DNA from: Rickettsia rickettsii
Lineage (GTDB): Bacteria > Pseudomonadota > Alphaproteobacteria > Rickettsiales > Rickettsiaceae
Direction of reading: 5' to 3'
Length of the DNA: 64,000 nt
Assembly (NCBI RefSeq): GCF_001951015.1
Contig: NZ_CP018914.1
Span: 806,001-870,000, forward strand
Both the position numbers and the translations under genes were made by a program. Shown one piece after another: positions 49,521 through 60,546 of this stretch. Below the pieces are notes generated by a model that saw only the letters and a program-made list of their open reading frames with translations, was not told the DNA's origin and did not search any database. Positions within the stretch are counted from its first letter, which is position 1. Each line of letters begins with the position of its first letter.

Positions 49521-50156
49521 ATGCCTTGGAGCAAAGAAGAAATTTATCAAATAACCGCAGAGGAACTTAAAGACGGATTATATGTCAATCTTGGTATAGG
49601 TATGCCTACGCATGTAGCAAATTATATACCTCAAGGAGTGAATGTAATATTTCAAAGCGAGAACTGTATGATTGGTATGGGACCATTTCCTTACGCAGGA
49701 GCGGAAGATCCTGATTTAATTAACGCCGGTAAGCAAACTATTACTGCTATTCCTGAAAGCAGCTATTTCGACAGTAGCTTTTCATTTGGGATGATTAGAG
49801 GTTCGCATGTCGATTTAACTATTTTAGGTGCTATGCAAGTCTCACAAACAGGCGATCTTGCCAACTGGACTATTCCGGGTAAAATGGTTAAAGGTATGGG
49901 AGGAGCTATGGATTTGGTCGCTAACACCAAAAGAGTAGTTATTATAATGGAACATAACGCAAAAGATGGCGGTGCTAAATTATTAAAAGAATGCAACTTT
50001 CCGTTAACAGGTAAAAAAGTAGTTAACAGAGTAATTACCGATCTTGGAATTTTTGATATTGATAAAGATGAAATGATATTAGTTAGACAAGCTGACGATG
50101 TTACTATTGAAGAAATAAAGTCTAAAACTGAAGCCGAGTTTATAGTTAATTTATAG
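49521..50156 (+). CDS. scoB: succinyl-CoA:3-ketoacid CoA-transferase subunit B
   Basis: A 211-residue beta subunit of 3-oxoacid CoA-transferase, which with subunit A moves CoA between succinyl-CoA and acetoacetate. The catalytic Glu lies in FQSENCMIGMGP (about 50-61; consensus SENG, here SENC). LGIGMPTHVANYIP (about 26-39) and IVVIMEH-type VVIIMEHNAKDGGAKLL follow. It is directly downstream of scoA. The Gly-to-Cys change beside the Glu is unusual. If scoA is not translated, this subunit would lack its partner. Confidence 0.93.
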   Translation: MPWSKEEIYQITAEELKDGLYVNLGIGMPTHVANYIPQGVNVIFQSENCMIGMGPFPYAGAEDPDLINAGKQTITAIPESSYFDSSFSFGMIRGSHVDLTILGAMQVSQTGDLANWTIPGKMVKGMGGAMDLVANTKRVVIIMEHNAKDGGAKLLKECNFPLTGKKVVNRVITDLGIFDIDKDEMILVRQADDVTIEEIKSKTEAEFIVNL

Positions 50157-50165
50157 GAGAATAAA

Positions 50166-50717
50166 ATGGTTAAAGTAGCTATCGTAATATTATAGTAGCT
50201 GAAAAACTAAATAAGAGCATAAAAGAAGCAGGAGCAAATGTTTCTTATACAAATAAATAAAGATAAACCTAATAATCTCGATTGGGATTTATTAGACAAT
50301 GCAGGGGCTATCATTTTTGGAGTCCCAACCTATATGGGTAGTTTAGCCAGATTGTTTAAAATATTTATGGAAGCTACCTCAACTAGATGGGCACAACAAA
50401 AATGGAAAGATAAAATAGCTGCAGCTTTTACTAATTCTGCTTTTTACAGGTGATAAGTTTGCAGTATTCAGCAGCTATTTCACTTCCCTATGCAGCATTG
50501 TATGATTTGGGTCAGGCAAGCTGAAGCTGCTCCGAATTTTTCTGATCATGAGATGCCTGATCTCAATAAAATTAACCGCTTAGGTAGCTGGTCAGGACGT
50601 ATGACTCAATCTAACCACAAATCTTCTCCTGATATTACTCCTACTCAAAGCGATTTAAAAACTGCTAATTTCTTTGGTAAAAGAATAGTTGAAATAACTA
50701 AGAAGTTTAAAGGGTAG
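50166..50717 (+). pseudogene. broken flavodoxin-like quinone reductase (WrbA-type)
   Basis: It starts MVKVAIVIL and then stops at once. Shifted pieces follow: IIVAEKLNKSIKEAGANVSY, IIFGVPTYMGSLARLFKIFM-EATS, WKDKIAAAFTNSAFY, then DLNKINRLGSWSGRMTQSNH and FFGKRIVEITKKFKG. GVPTYMG and the terminal Asp-x-x-AxxxG-like region fit NAD(P)H:quinone oxidoreductases of the WrbA family. At least three frameshifts or deletions. It begins 9 bp after scoB, a former operon partner. Confidence 0.75.
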
Positions 50718-50733
50718 ATTTATATGGTGTTTT

Positions 50734-50763
50734 ATGTCATTCCCACTTCCGTGGGAATGACAT
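50734..50763. repeat. minimal family A palindrome
   Basis: ATGTCATTCCCACTT-CC-GTGGGAATGACAT, a near-perfect hairpin between two convergent genes. It could end transcription from both sides but lacks a T tract. Confidence 0.8.
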
Positions 50764-50766
50764 TTA

Positions 50767-52212
50767 TTATCTAACAAATGATGGTTTTTGTGAGTTCCTA
50801 TTATTAATTTTTTGAGCATGCGTAGTCATTTTAGCATCTCGTTCTCCTTTAGTTTTAAGCATTTTTGATTTATTCCTATTAACACTAACATCACTCCAGT
50901 TACCACTATCGCTTTCACTGCTACTACTATCACTCATCTCTATAGCAACTCTTCGTGCGAAAATTGATTCAAGTCCACTAGGTTTGTTAACATTCTGAGC
51001 AGGCTTACTATGAGAATGTGCAACCGGTTTTCCTGTATTAGGGTCAAATTCAACCTTTTTTAGTTTTTTTGGCCCTGCTATTTCTCTCATTAAATCAGAA
51101 GTATCTATAGAAGGACGTGGTTGATTTTCCAGTTTTTTAACCGTAGTAGCTTCTACAGCCTTAGATAATGTCTTAACCGGAGCCATAGGCGGTGGTGGAG
51201 GTGGAGGTGGAGGTGGAATGTTATTGTCCGGTAAAGGAGGCGGTGGTGGAGGTGGAGGTGGAATGTTATTTTCCAAAGGTTTAGCTAGGGACACATTTGC
51301 TAATATTGGTTCTTTTTTTGAAGCCATGTGATTTGTAAGGTTACTTACTATCTTTTGTAACTCCTCATTGTCAGGTAATTTTGCAATTATATCCTTAATA
51401 TTTCTTTCTTTATTTTCAATTAATTCCTCAAATTTATGCTGCATTTTATATAATTGTTCATCAATCTTTCTAATTGTTCTAGTATTACTCTCTTTGTTTT
51501 TTGCTAAAACCTGCTCACTATTATTTACAAAAACATTTTTAACATTTTGCCAAATATTATTTAATTTTTCAAAAAATGTATGAGGTACTTCTGCTCTAAT
51601 TTCAGCAACCTGTTTTTGTATTTCTTTCAGTTCTTTGATATTAGAATTTTCGGATATTAAATTTTGGATGTTTTGTTTTGTAGCATTTAAAGAATTAAAT
51701 TGTTTCTCTAGCGCTTCAGCATTAATGAATTGTAAGGGATTTGTCATATGTAGAGCTGAGAATCTTTCAGGTTTACTCTTATAACTAAAAAATACTTCCG
51801 ATAATCTTGCTCTTTGATCTTTAGATAAATCTTTCTTTGTTAAATCCTTAAAACTTTTTTCGATTTCTTCTTGTAATGCTTGCTTTAAAGGTGCAGATTT
51901 TTCCGCTATATTATATATCTTATTATCAATATCTTTTAATATTTTATTATTATACTTTATTGCTTCATTTGTTAACTGTTCTTCACTTTTTATTAAAATA
52001 TACTTTACATTAGAAACTGTTTTTACAAATCTTTTAAACCAAGGCAACGATCTATTATGTTCTTTTTCTAGTTCTTTAGTTTCATTTTGTATTTCGATTA
52101 AACCTTGCAACTGCTTATTTTGCTTGCATAATTCATTTACGTGGCTTAATATAGCATTTAAAGCATTATTTTCTTGTGCTAATAATTTATTTATATCTAT
52201 TTCTTTAACCAT
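50767..52212 (-). CDS. rickA: Arp2/3 complex activator RickA (actin-based motility)
   Basis: A 481-residue RickA, a surface protein that activates the host Arp2/3 complex. The long N-terminal domain is helical and Lys/Glu/Asn-rich. A proline-rich block (about 315-342) is two tandem units of the form NNIPPPPPPPPP. A WH2 actin-binding motif (SDLMREIAGPKKLKKV, about 372-387), a connector helix (LESIFARRVAIEM, about 414-426) and an acidic SDSSSSESDSGNWSDV (about 427-442, with its Trp) complete the WCA module. There is no signal peptide, as known for RickA. Presence argues for a spotted-fever or transitional group species. It has its own promoter. Confidence 0.97.
   Translation of the reverse strand: MVKEIDINKLLAQENNALNAILSHVNELCKQNKQLQGLIEIQNETKELEKEHNRSLPWFKRFVKTVSNVKYILIKSEEQLTNEAIKYNNKILKDIDNKIYNIAEKSAPLKQALQEEIEKSFKDLTKKDLSKDQRARLSEVFFSYKSKPERFSALHMTNPLQFINAEALEKQFNSLNATKQNIQNLISENSNIKELKEIQKQVAEIRAEVPHTFFEKLNNIWQNVKNVFVNNSEQVLAKNKESNTRTIRKIDEQLYKMQHKFEELIENKERNIKDIIAKLPDNEELQKIVSNLTNHMASKKEPILANVSLAKPLENNIPPPPPPPPPLPDNNIPPPPPPPPPPMAPVKTLSKAVEATTVKKLENQPRPSIDTSDLMREIAGPKKLKKVEFDPNTGKPVAHSHSKPAQNVNKPSGLESIFARRVAIEMSDSSSSESDSGNWSDVSVNRNKSKMLKTKGERDAKMTTHAQKINNRNSQKPSFVR
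51188..51274. repeat. tandem repeat encoding RickA proline blocks
   Basis: Two near-identical units (GGCGGTGGTGGAGGTGGAGG... ending AATGTTATT) about 50 bp apart, made of GGT/GGA triplets, encode the poly-Pro units. Likely variable in copy number. Confidence 0.85.
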
Positions 52213-52242
52213 GCCATATACCTACTATAAATTAATATCAGT

Positions 52243-52271
52243 ATTATAGCAAATTTCTTGTACAAAAGCAA
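52243..52271 (-). promoter_or_regulatory. rickA promoter
   Basis: On the minus strand TTGCTT (52266-52271), an exact 17-bp spacer and a perfect TATAAT (52243-52248), about 31 bp before the rickA start codon. Confidence 0.7.
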
Positions 52272-52330
52272 AGAGAAAGTTAATATATGTAATGTATTTT
52301 GATAAATAAAAGATAGATAAACGAATATAG

Positions 52331-53416
52331 TTAACGTAATTTTAAGGATGATAAGCCTATAAGAGCAAATATAACTGAAATAATCCAAAATCTTATTACG
52401 ACTTTTGATTCTGCCCAGCCGTGTTTTTCAAAATGATGATGGAGCGGTGCCATTTTAAATATTCTTTTTCCTTTAGTAGCTTTGAAGTAATATACCTGTA
52501 AAATTACGGATGCCGTTTCAATAACAAACAAGCCGCCAACTATAGCTAAAACTATTTCATGCTTAGTAATAACGCTAATAATACCAAGCACACCGCCAAG
52601 ACTTAGACTACCGGTATCGCCCATAAAAACTTCTGCCGGTTGTGCATTAAACCATAAAAATCCAAGGCAGCTACCGACTAATCCTGCACATAACACCGTT
52701 AACTCTCCGGTATTCGGTATATAGGTTAGCTGTAAGTAGTTCGAGTAAATTAGATTTCCTACTAAATAACTTATTAAAGCAAAAGAACCGGCAGTAAAGG
52801 CAATAGGAACGGTAGCAAGACCATCAAGCCCATCCGTTAGATTCACGGCATTAGAAGAGCCGACTATAACAAATATAGCAAAAACTATATAACAATAACC
52901 AAGATCCAAACTTAAATTTTTAAAAAACGGTACGTTAAGTAAATGACTTGGACTTTTATCTAGATATTCTAGTAAAACACATATAATGACGCTAATAATT
53001 CCTTGAAGTAAAAGCTTACTTTTTCCTCTTACTCCGTAATGATTATTTTTAGTTACCTTAGCATAATCATCCATAAATCCTATAATACCGAAACTAATAA
53101 AACCAAATAACGTAATCCAAATATATTTATTCGTTAAATCAGCAAGTAATAAAGTAGAAAGACAACTAGACAAAATAATCATAATGCCCCCCATTGTCGG
53201 AGTACCTACTTTTGTTTGATGCGATTCAGGTCCGTCTGAGCGTATAGGCTGACCGTTTTTTTGAATAGATCGCAGGAATTCTATTAATATCGGACCCGTG
53301 ATAAAGCTAAGGCTTAGAGTTATAATAATAGCAAGACCGCTACGAAAAGTAATATAGTGAAATAAATTAGCTATATGTGAATTATGGATATGAGGGAGTA
53401 AAAGATTGTATAACAT
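52331..53416 (-). CDS. mraY: phospho-N-acetylmuramoyl-pentapeptide transferase
   Basis: A 361-residue MraY with ten transmembrane helices. It attaches phospho-MurNAc-pentapeptide to undecaprenyl phosphate, forming lipid I. Signatures are [13 protein letters not shown] (about 70-82), [20 protein letters not shown] (about 114-133, with the Asp pair), [13 protein letters not shown] (about 189-201) and the cytosolic loop [13 protein letters not shown] (about 322-334). It follows murF on the same strand after a family B repeat, in standard dcw order murE-murF-mraY. Confidence 0.97.
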   Translation of the reverse strand: MLYNLLLPHIHNSHIANLFHYITFRSGLAIIITLSLSFITGPILIEFLRSIQKNGQPIRSDGPESHQTKVGTPTMGGIMIILSSCLSTLLLADLTNKYIWITLFGFISFGIIGFMDDYAKVTKNNHYGVRGKSKLLLQGIISVIICVLLEYLDKSPSHLLNVPFFKNLSLDLGYCYIVFAIFVIVGSSNAVNLTDGLDGLATVPIAFTAGSFALISYLVGNLIYSNYLQLTYIPNTGELTVLCAGLVGSCLGFLWFNAQPAEVFMGDTGSLSLGGVLGIISVITKHEIVLAIVGGLFVIETASVILQVYYFKATKGKRIFKMAPLHHHFEKHGWAESKVVIRFWIISVIFALIGLSSLKLR

Positions 53417-53465
53417 TTGTAGATTTAAATTTAAAAGTATATTTTGATGTTATTGGATACCAAAT

Positions 53466-53560
53466 CGTCATTGCGCGCAGTCGTAGACTGCGCGGCAGCA
53501 ATCTCGTCAAACATCCTGAGATTGCTTAGTCAATTACTACGTAATTTCCGCGCAATGACG
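53466..53560. repeat. palindromic repeat, family B
   Basis: Arms CGTCATTGCGCGCAGTCGTA and CGTAATTTCCGCGCAATGAC, 95 bp, between murF and mraY. Confidence 0.85.
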
Positions 53561-53600
53561 GGCAACCAAACCACACAATATTAAGAATATCCTAGTGTAT

Positions 53601-54950
53601 TTATTTATAATAATCAACAATCTTATCAAGTTTTACGCCTCTTGACCCTTTTATTAGAATCAGCTCATTACCTTCAAATAAATCCGTAATATGCGTAATT
53701 AATTCATCAACATTTTTAAAGTATTTTTTAGCTATTTTGGAAGGTAGTAAATCATCAATATATTTAGTATTTACTCCTACTAAATAGACCTTAGAACAAG
53801 CAGCATCTAATATGTACTGCACTAGTTTCTCATGTAATCGTTTAGAATTTTCCCCTAGCTCTAGCATATCGCCTATTATAGCAGTTTTATTCTCGGCAGG
53901 TACTTGTTTTAAATATTCTAATGCAGCTTTCATTGACTGCGGACTTGCGTTATAGTAATCACAAATTACACGACAATTTTGTATATTGATAATTTCCCCT
54001 CTTCCTTTAGTAGGAGAAATATTTGCTAAGTGATTTGCAGCTATCTCTATATCTTTACCTAATATATCGATAATTAAAAGTACACCGGTATAATTTTCGG
54101 TAAAATGCCGAGGAATAAACGGTATCGTTACATCTAAGACTTTATTATTTATCTTATACTTTAAGTAGACTTGCTCTCCTAGGTTCTCATATAACATTAA
54201 TTCTGCTGAAGTTTTAGCTGATCTACCGAAGCTATGTATATCGGTGATAGAAAGGTTTTTTAATATCGATAATATTTTGTTATAGCAATTAGTATCGGCA
54301 TTAATAACGGCAATATCATTTTTGCTAAAATTTGCAAAAATCTCACATTTAGCTTCAGCTATCTCTTCAAGCGAGTTAAAAAATTCTAAATGAGCCTCTG
54401 AAATATTAGTAATCATGGCAATATTCGGCTTTAATATTTGAACCAGCTCTCTTATTTCACCTTGATGGTTCATGCCAAGCTCAAAAATAGCATATTCCGT
54501 ATCATCAGCCATTGAAGCAAGATTAATAAGCATACCGAGTTTGTTATTGAAGTTACCTCGGCTAGCAAAAACTAGAAAATCATGTTGTAATAATACTTTC
54601 AGTGCTTCTTTTGTAGAAGTTTTACCAACGCTGCCTGTTATAGCTATAAATTTAGCTTTTGAATTCTCTCGTTTATATAAAGCCATTTTTTGTAGAGCTT
54701 CAAAACAATCATCTACTAAGATAATTTTATCTTTATCATTGATCTCTACTCGCTTACTAATAATTACGGCTGCTGCTCCTTTATCTATTGCATCTAGAAC
54801 ATAATCGTGACCATCTCTATTACCTTGAAGTGCTATAAATAAATTACCTTTTTTAACATCTTTGGAATTAAATTGCACTTCATTACAATTTATAGAATTA
54901 GAGATTGTTATACCGAGAACAGCACTTAAAGTTTTAGAATTCCAGATCAT
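53601..54950 (-). CDS. murF: UDP-MurNAc-tripeptide--D-alanyl-D-alanine ligase
   Basis: A 449-residue Mur ligase. The N-terminal domain has [24 protein letters not shown] (residues about 27-50). The ATP-binding loop is [13 protein letters not shown] (about 103-115). The central motif includes [13 protein letters not shown], and the C-terminal domain has YCNYDYYNASP-like [17 protein letters not shown] and [10 protein letters not shown]. It adds D-Ala-D-Ala to complete the muropeptide precursor. GDMLELG and NHxGE are diagnostic of MurF among Mur ligases. Between murE and mraY, as in the classical dcw order. Confidence 0.97.
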   Translation of the reverse strand: MIWNSKTLSAVLGITISNSINCNEVQFNSKDVKKGNLFIALQGNRDGHDYVLDAIDKGAAAVIISKRVEINDKDKIILVDDCFEALQKMALYKRENSKAKFIAITGSVGKTSTKEALKVLLQHDFLVFASRGNFNNKLGMLINLASMADDTEYAIFELGMNHQGEIRELVQILKPNIAMITNISEAHLEFFNSLEEIAEAKCEIFANFSKNDIAVINADTNCYNKILSILKNLSITDIHSFGRSAKTSAELMLYENLGEQVYLKYKINNKVLDVTIPFIPRHFTENYTGVLLIIDILGKDIEIAANHLANISPTKGRGEIINIQNCRVICDYYNASPQSMKAALEYLKQVPAENKTAIIGDMLELGENSKRLHEKLVQYILDAACSKVYLVGVNTKYIDDLLPSKIAKKYFKNVDELITHITDLFEGNELILIKGSRGVKLDKIVDYYK

Positions 54951-54988
54951 ATGTTTTTGTTATTTATGTGTTGTTGTATGGCGTGTTT

Positions 54989-55125
54989 ATGTCATTCCCG
55001 CGTAGGCAGGAAGCCAGTAAACATATAAAAAGCAAGCTTTTTATATGTTTATTTTATCAAATATGTCACTTCTGTATTAATATTGAAGTTATTTTTCTGG
55101 ATCCCCGCTTCCGCGTGGATGACAT
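54989..55125. repeat. palindromic repeat, family A
   Basis: Arms ATGTCATTCCCGCGTAGGCA and CCCGCTTCCGCGTGGATGAC, with the inner palindrome CATATAAAAAG...CTTTTTATATG. A family C half element (55148-55174) follows and runs into murE. Confidence 0.85.
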
Positions 55126-55147
55126 CAAGTTTTTTTTAAACTGTCCG

Positions 55148-55174
55148 GTACTATGGGTCAAGCCACGGGATGAC
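55148..55174. repeat. family C half element at the 3' end of murE
   Basis: GGTACTATGGGTCAAGCCAC then GGGATGAC, a right arm of family C. It overlaps murE and encodes its last residues and stop codon. Confidence 0.7.
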
Positions 55175-56597
55175 AAACTTTTATACACTTCCTCACAACC
55201 TCAGCATCATCAAAAGGTAATTTCTTATCGCCTATAATTTGGTAATTTTCATGACCTTTGCCGGCAACTAATAAGATATCATCTTGTTTTAAATTATTTA
55301 TACCGTATTTAATAGCCTCTTCTCTATTTGCTATTTCTGTATAATCTGCTTTCTCTATACCGCTTATGATTTCAGCTCTAATAAGCTTTGGGTCTTCATG
55401 GCGTGGATTATCATCTGTAATTATGATGGTATCGGCACGTTTTGCGGCTATTTGCCCCATAAGACTTCTCTTTGCCTTATCACGATTACCGCCGCAGCCA
55501 AAAACTACGCTTAGCTTACTATCACGTAATTTAATATTTTTCAGTTCCGTTAAAGCTTTTTCAAGAGCGTCCGGAGTGTGGGCATAATCAACGAAGATAT
55601 TAGTGTTATCTATTCTCTCCATTCTGCCTTTTACTGCTTTAACTTCTACTAAAGAATCTATAACATCATCAAAAGCAAAACCAATATAATGAATGCTAAG
55701 AACAGCAATTAATAAATTACTAGCCTGAAAGCTACCAATTATCGGGGTATTAAAATTATATTCTCTATTATTAAATGTAAAATTAATATTTTGTCCTTTT
55801 AAAGAACAGTTAAGTCTAGTTATTTCTAAATCACCTTTTGTCCCAACGGTTATAAATTTAACATTATGATTATGTAGATAATCTTTAACAAACTCTATTT
55901 CTTCTATATCAGAATTTAATATTGCGATACCGTTCGGTAATAAATGATTTATAAATAATTTCAGTTTGGCTAATAAATAATTTTCTTTTGTATGGTGGTA
56001 ATCTAGATGATCCTGACTAAAGCTAGTAAAACATGCGATATTTACTTTTATTTCCCTAAGTCTTGCTTGATCAAGACCATGACTAGAAGCTTCAAAAACT
56101 AAATATTCTATACCATTTTCAGCTAAATTATGAGCAATTTTTCTAAAGCTTAAATAGTCTAAAGTTGTTAATTCCGGTACATCATTTATAAGATTAACGC
56201 AGCCAAATATTTCTACCCCTATCGTACCTATAGATGCTGCTTTTTTCCCAAGTAACGAATATGTTTGAGCTATATAGGATACTACCGAGCTTTTACCGTT
56301 AGTACCGGTTACGGCTATTAGATCCTTTGGTTTTTTAGGATAGAATATTTCTATGGCTTCATATAAAGCTGCCTGCACATCTTTTACGTAAATTACTTTA
56401 TCTATAACAATATTTTTTTTATTGTCCGTAATTACTAATACTGCACCTTTGCTTAAAGCATCCTTAATAAAATCATTTCCATCAGTATTCCGTCCTTTAA
56501 TCGCAAAAAAGATATCTTTATCCTTAACGGTTTTAGAATTAATCGACAAACCTTTTACGTTATGTTGTTGAAATAATTGCTTTAGGTTATGGGACAT
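55158..56597 (-). CDS. murE: UDP-MurNAc-L-Ala-D-Glu:meso-diaminopimelate ligase
   Basis: A 479-residue MurE. The N-terminal domain has LSINSKTVKDKDIFFAIKGR (about 17-36). The ATP loop is AVTGTNGKSSVVS (about 94-106). Substrate-binding segments are ELTTLDYLSF and FEASSHGLDQARL, with QDHLDYH near 195. The C-terminal DNPRHEDP (about 400-407) is the meso-diaminopimelate recognition motif, so it adds mDAP rather than lysine. The final VCHPVA and TGA stop are encoded by an inserted family C arm. Family length is near normal, so only the extreme tail is altered. Confidence 0.97.
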   Translation of the reverse strand: MSHNLKQLFQQHNVKGLSINSKTVKDKDIFFAIKGRNTDGNDFIKDALSKGAVLVITDNKKNIVIDKVIYVKDVQAALYEAIEIFYPKKPKDLIAVTGTNGKSSVVSYIAQTYSLLGKKAASIGTIGVEIFGCVNLINDVPELTTLDYLSFRKIAHNLAENGIEYLVFEASSHGLDQARLREIKVNIACFTSFSQDHLDYHHTKENYLLAKLKLFINHLLPNGIAILNSDIEEIEFVKDYLHNHNVKFITVGTKGDLEITRLNCSLKGQNINFTFNNREYNFNTPIIGSFQASNLLIAVLSIHYIGFAFDDVIDSLVEVKAVKGRMERIDNTNIFVDYAHTPDALEKALTELKNIKLRDSKLSVVFGCGGNRDKAKRSLMGQIAAKRADTIIITDDNPRHEDPKLIRAEIISGIEKADYTEIANREEAIKYGINNLKQDDILLVAGKGHENYQIIGDKKLPFDDAEVVRKCIKVCHPVA

Positions 56598-56622
56598 ATT
56601 TATTATGTTAAAAACGTGTTAC

Positions 56623-56723
56623 CGTCATTGCGAGGAAATTGCATAGCAATTGACGAAGCAATCTCAGGAGTTTGTTATTATTTCATGAGATTGCCACGCA
56701 GCCTACGGCTGCTTGCAATGACA
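56623..56723. repeat. palindromic repeat, family B
   Basis: Arms CGTCATTGCGAGGAAATTGC and CTACGGCTGCTTGCAATGAC, 101 bp, between mfd and murE. Confidence 0.85.
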
Positions 56724-56743
56724 GAGCAGGAATGACATCGAGT

Positions 56744-59700
56744 CTACATCTCCGATAAATTCCAAAGTAGTTGATTTGCCTCAACAATTATATTTTTATC
56801 TACTAATTGCTTGATATATACTAATTTATTATCTGGTTTGATTTTTGCCTGATTAGAGTAAGTACTAACGAATTTTAAAATTTTATCAGTCATATCGGCA
56901 TTTTTATAAAATTTAATCACAAATCCGTTATCTCCTGAATCTAGATTTTCAATATTTAACTTAAAGCATAATAGTTTTATTTTTACAATATCAAGTAAAT
57001 TATTAAATTCAATCGGTAGTAAACCGAATCTATCAATCATCTCATCTTTAAATGTCTCTACTTCTATCTCATTACTTAAATTACCTATTCTTCTATATAG
57101 TCCAAGTTTAAGAGCTGCATCTGCTACATAATTATCTGGAATAAAGACGGATAATCCCAAATTAATAGTCGGGATAAAGGGTTGTTCTGAAACAATCGGT
57201 TCATCTTTAAAAATAGCTATTTGTTCTTCCAGCATTTCTTGATATAGTTCTGTACCTACTTCTTTAATTTGTCCTGATTGTTCTTCACCTATCAAATTAC
57301 CGAAACCTCGTAAATCCATATCACGGCTTGCAATAGTAAAACCTGAGCCCAAAGCACAACTATTTTGTATTATCTCTAAGCATCTTAAGGAGTGCGATGT
57401 CATCTTTTTATGACTTGCTACCGTTAGATAGACATAACCCCGCATTTTACCTCGACCTATTCGACCACGCAATTGATATAGCTGACTAAGACCCAGCATA
57501 TCAGCATTATGTATGATCATGGTATTTGCCTCGGCTATATCAATTCCTGATTCTATAATAGTAGTTGAGACTAGTATATCGAATTTGCCGGCATAAAACT
57601 CGCTCATAACCTCATCAATTTTACTCGGAGTCATTTTTCCGTAAGCTATTTTATAGCTTAATTCCGGCACGATTTGTTTTAATTGTTTTGCGATATCCTC
57701 TATATCTTTAATTCTTGGAACTACATAAAAACTTCTTCCGCCTCTAAAATGTTCGCGTAATAATGCATCTCTGATAATAACGGGATCAAACGGCATAACC
57801 GAGGTATGAACTTCCAGCCTGTTTAGAGGCGGCGTTGCAATAATGCTAAGTTCTTTTAAACCGGTCATTGACATTTGCAGCGTTCGAGGAATCGGTGTTG
57901 CCGACATTGCAAGTACATGGGAAGAGGATTTTAGCGATTTAAGAAATTCTTTTTGACCGACACCGAAATGTTGTTCTTCATCGATTATTAACAATTTCAA
58001 ATTAAAGAATTTTATATTTTTATGTAATAAAGAATGAGTGCCTATTATTATATTTATTTTACCGCTTTCAAGCTCCGATCTTATAATTTTTGCTTCTTTA
58101 GAACTAATAACGCTAGATAATTGCTTGATATTTAAACCAAAACCTTTGAACCTTTCTATGAACCTTGAAAAATGTTGACTACATAAAATAGTTGTCGGTA
58201 CAACTACTGCTACTTGAGGTAAATGTTCATTTAGAGATTTTGCTACCATAAAGACGGCACGCATTGCTACCTCTGTTTTACCAAACCCGACATCACCGCA
58301 TATTAACCTATCCATTAACATACCGTTTCTTAGATCTTCTTTAATATCGTTTATAGCGATTAATTGGTCTTCCGTTTCGCTGAAAGGAAAATTAGCACAA
58401 AATTTATCATATTCTTCAAGGTCAAATTCAACGGAAGCACTACTATTAAGTTTCCTTTTAGCTGCTATTTGTATTAAATGCAGTGCTATCTCTTTTATAC
58501 GCTTTTTAAGCTTTGCCTTACTTCTTTGCCATGCAACGCTACCAAGCTTATCAAGCACCGCATTATCATTGCCGTATTTTTTTATTACCTCTATACTTTC
58601 AACTGGTATATATAATTTATCATTGCCGGCATATAAAATCTTTAAAAAATCATGTGGTTTGCCTTTGATTTCTAAAGCTTCTAGCTTTAAAAACTGCCCT
58701 ATTCCATGATCTTTGTGAACAACAAATTCGCCTTCAGCTAAATTATCAAGCTCCAGCAAGATATTTTTAAGTTTTTTGTTAGTGTTTGTAGAGCTAGGTT
58801 TTTCTTCTAATAATTCGCTAGCGGTAATAAATAAATATTCTTTCGTATAAAAGCTTTGATTTAAAGGAATTATCGCGACATTTATTATTGAAGCCTTAGC
58901 CTCATCTAATTTATTTATCTCATTATATTTATATTCATAATTTTGAATTATGCTTTTGATTCGCTCAAAACTACTTAAAACGCTTGAGCCTATAATAATT
59001 TTCTTATGAGAATTTGCTTTAATAACCTCAAATAATTTATCGAAAACCGTTTTCTTTTCTATAAAACTTGTAGCAGCGATATTTTCAATTAAGCTAGCTT
59101 GCTCTGAGTTTTCAAAAGTAAGTAGTATATTATTGTTTTGTTCTAGTAATTCCGTTATTTCAGAAGCGGTAAAATATAAGCTAGTCGGTGAAAGGGTGGG
59201 ATAAAAACTATTAAATTTAAGTTTATTTGCCTCTGACCTTGCCGAATAAAAATCGTTATAACTATGTTCAAATTCTAAAATGGCTTGTTTTGACAAATTA
59301 TCGAATATGAAAATAGGATCGTTTAAATAATCTATTAAGTTAGAGCAGGAATCGTAAAATAATGGGAGTAATTGTTCATATCCTGTGAATTTTCTTCCAG
59401 ATATTACCGCCTTATATAAAGCATTATCAGTATGATTAACTCCAAAATTTCGTAAGTAATTATTCTTAAAATTACCTATAGTTTCACTATTTAAAACTAT
59501 CTCATTTGCAGGACTAATAATAAGCTCCCTGCAGGATTTAGTCGAAATTTGCGTATCAATATCAAATTCTTTGATTGATTCAATATAACCCCAACTAAAA
59601 TGAATTCTATAAGCTTTAGGACCGGACAATATTATATCAATGATTTCGCCTCTAACCGCAAATTCCCCAGCATCGATGCTACTCGCATTTCTTGTAAAAC

Positions 59701-60112
59701 AATTTTCTACTAGAAACATAGCAAGCTCATCCGTAGTAAATTTCATTTTAGGGGATAATTTCAAAAAATATTTAGAAAAAAAATCTTTCGGCGGTAATTT
59801 GTTTAATAAGTTCGCTGTATGAGTGATGAGTAATTTGTTGCTATTACTATTATTTGTTGTTAGCTTGATTAATGTTTCTGCACGTCTAGATAAGATATTT
59901 GCATTTGGTGACGTATGGTCATAAGGGATGGTATTATAGCTTGGAAAGTAATAAATATTTTCATTAGAAGAAAAAAATAAAGCTTGCTTGTATAATTGCA
60001 ACGCCTCCTCTTCATTACTCGCACTCAAGATGAAATCTTGCTTAAGATTCTTAGTAAAATTATCAATTGCAAAGAAAGATTTGGCAGCCGCCGGAAATTT
60101 TTGTTGTAACAT
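56744..60112 (-). CDS. mfd: transcription-repair coupling factor Mfd
   Basis: A 1122-residue Mfd, which removes stalled RNA polymerase and recruits UvrA to the lesion. The N-terminal UvrB-like module (about 1-330) is followed by the RNA polymerase-interaction domain with [20 protein letters not shown] (about 462-481), helicase motifs [16 protein letters not shown] (about 605-620), [23 protein letters not shown] and [11 protein letters not shown], and the C-terminal TRCF domain from about 965. It works with UvrC, also encoded in this window. Length is close to the bacterial norm (about 1150). Confidence 0.97.
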   Translation of the reverse strand: MLQQKFPAAAKSFFAIDNFTKNLKQDFILSASNEEEALQLYKQALFFSSNENIYYFPSYNTIPYDHTSPNANILSRRAETLIKLTTNNSNSNKLLITHTANLLNKLPPKDFFSKYFLKLSPKMKFTTDELAMFLVENCFTRNASSIDAGEFAVRGEIIDIILSGPKAYRIHFSWGYIESIKEFDIDTQISTKSCRELIISPANEIVLNSETIGNFKNNYLRNFGVNHTDNALYKAVISGRKFTGYEQLLPLFYDSCSNLIDYLNDPIFIFDNLSKQAILEFEHSYNDFYSARSEANKLKFNSFYPTLSPTSLYFTASEITELLEQNNNILLTFENSEQASLIENIAATSFIEKKTVFDKLFEVIKANSHKKIIIGSSVLSSFERIKSIIQNYEYKYNEINKLDEAKASIINVAIIPLNQSFYTKEYLFITASELLEEKPSSTNTNKKLKNILLELDNLAEGEFVVHKDHGIGQFLKLEALEIKGKPHDFLKILYAGNDKLYIPVESIEVIKKYGNDNAVLDKLGSVAWQRSKAKLKKRIKEIALHLIQIAAKRKLNSSASVEFDLEEYDKFCANFPFSETEDQLIAINDIKEDLRNGMLMDRLICGDVGFGKTEVAMRAVFMVAKSLNEHLPQVAVVVPTTILCSQHFSRFIERFKGFGLNIKQLSSVISSKEAKIIRSELESGKINIIIGTHSLLHKNIKFFNLKLLIIDEEQHFGVGQKEFLKSLKSSSHVLAMSATPIPRTLQMSMTGLKELSIIATPPLNRLEVHTSVMPFDPVIIRDALLREHFRGGRSFYVVPRIKDIEDIAKQLKQIVPELSYKIAYGKMTPSKIDEVMSEFYAGKFDILVSTTIIESGIDIAEANTMIIHNADMLGLSQLYQLRGRIGRGKMRGYVYLTVASHKKMTSHSLRCLEIIQNSCALGSGFTIASRDMDLRGFGNLIGEEQSGQIKEVGTELYQEMLEEQIAIFKDEPIVSEQPFIPTINLGLSVFIPDNYVADAALKLGLYRRIGNLSNEIEVETFKDEMIDRFGLLPIEFNNLLDIVKIKLLCFKLNIENLDSGDNGFVIKFYKNADMTDKILKFVSTYSNQAKIKPDNKLVYIKQLVDKNIIVEANQLLWNLSEM

Positions 60113-60123
60113 TCTACAGGAGT

Positions 60124-60387
60124 TTATATTTTTGCTATTTTGTGTAATTTATCAATTATTTCGGCATCTAGATAAGAAGGAGCAGAAGATTTATTATTAA
60201 TCCAATTATAAAGATCATTATCATTTTGATCAAGTATTAAAGAATAGCTTCCAAGTTTTTTTTCATCCATTAAGGAGAGGTACTTTTCGGCAAAGCTACC
60301 GAGTATATAATCCATTTCTCTGCAACCGCGATTTTTACTACGGTAAACAAGTTTCTTTTGTAAAGAGTTTTTATTTAATTTATTCAT
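60124..60387 (-). CDS. sdhE: succinate dehydrogenase flavinylation factor SdhE
   Basis: An 87-residue SdhE/Sdh5-type protein. The diagnostic motif is [20 protein letters not shown] (about 16-35; consensus RGxxExD). The protein then shows [20 protein letters not shown], also typical. It helps attach FAD covalently to the flavoprotein subunit of succinate dehydrogenase. It lies 11 bp upstream of mfd on the same strand, so the two may be cotranscribed. Cys replaces a more usual Thr/Met in RGCRE, with no clear consequence. Confidence 0.88.
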   Translation of the reverse strand: MNKLNKNSLQKKLVYRSKNRGCREMDYILGSFAEKYLSLMDEKKLGSYSLILDQNDNDLYNWINNKSSAPSYLDAEIIDKLHKIAKI

Positions 60388-60546
60388 CTATAACATCTTG
60401 CAAAAATTTTTTATAATAATATTATTAAAATAATCAGATACCAAGATCATTTTAAAATGCTTTAATAATTCAGCACTCTAATAAATCCATTCTACATGGG
60501 TAAAATTCTATTAACTTTTATTATCAATAACAGCAAAAAAATAAAT

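Noticed and set aside
50734-50763. Rho-independent terminator between wrbA remnant and rickA
   Set aside because: The hairpin is perfect but has no T tract on either strand and matches family A arms found at many non-terminal places, so I list it only as a repeat.
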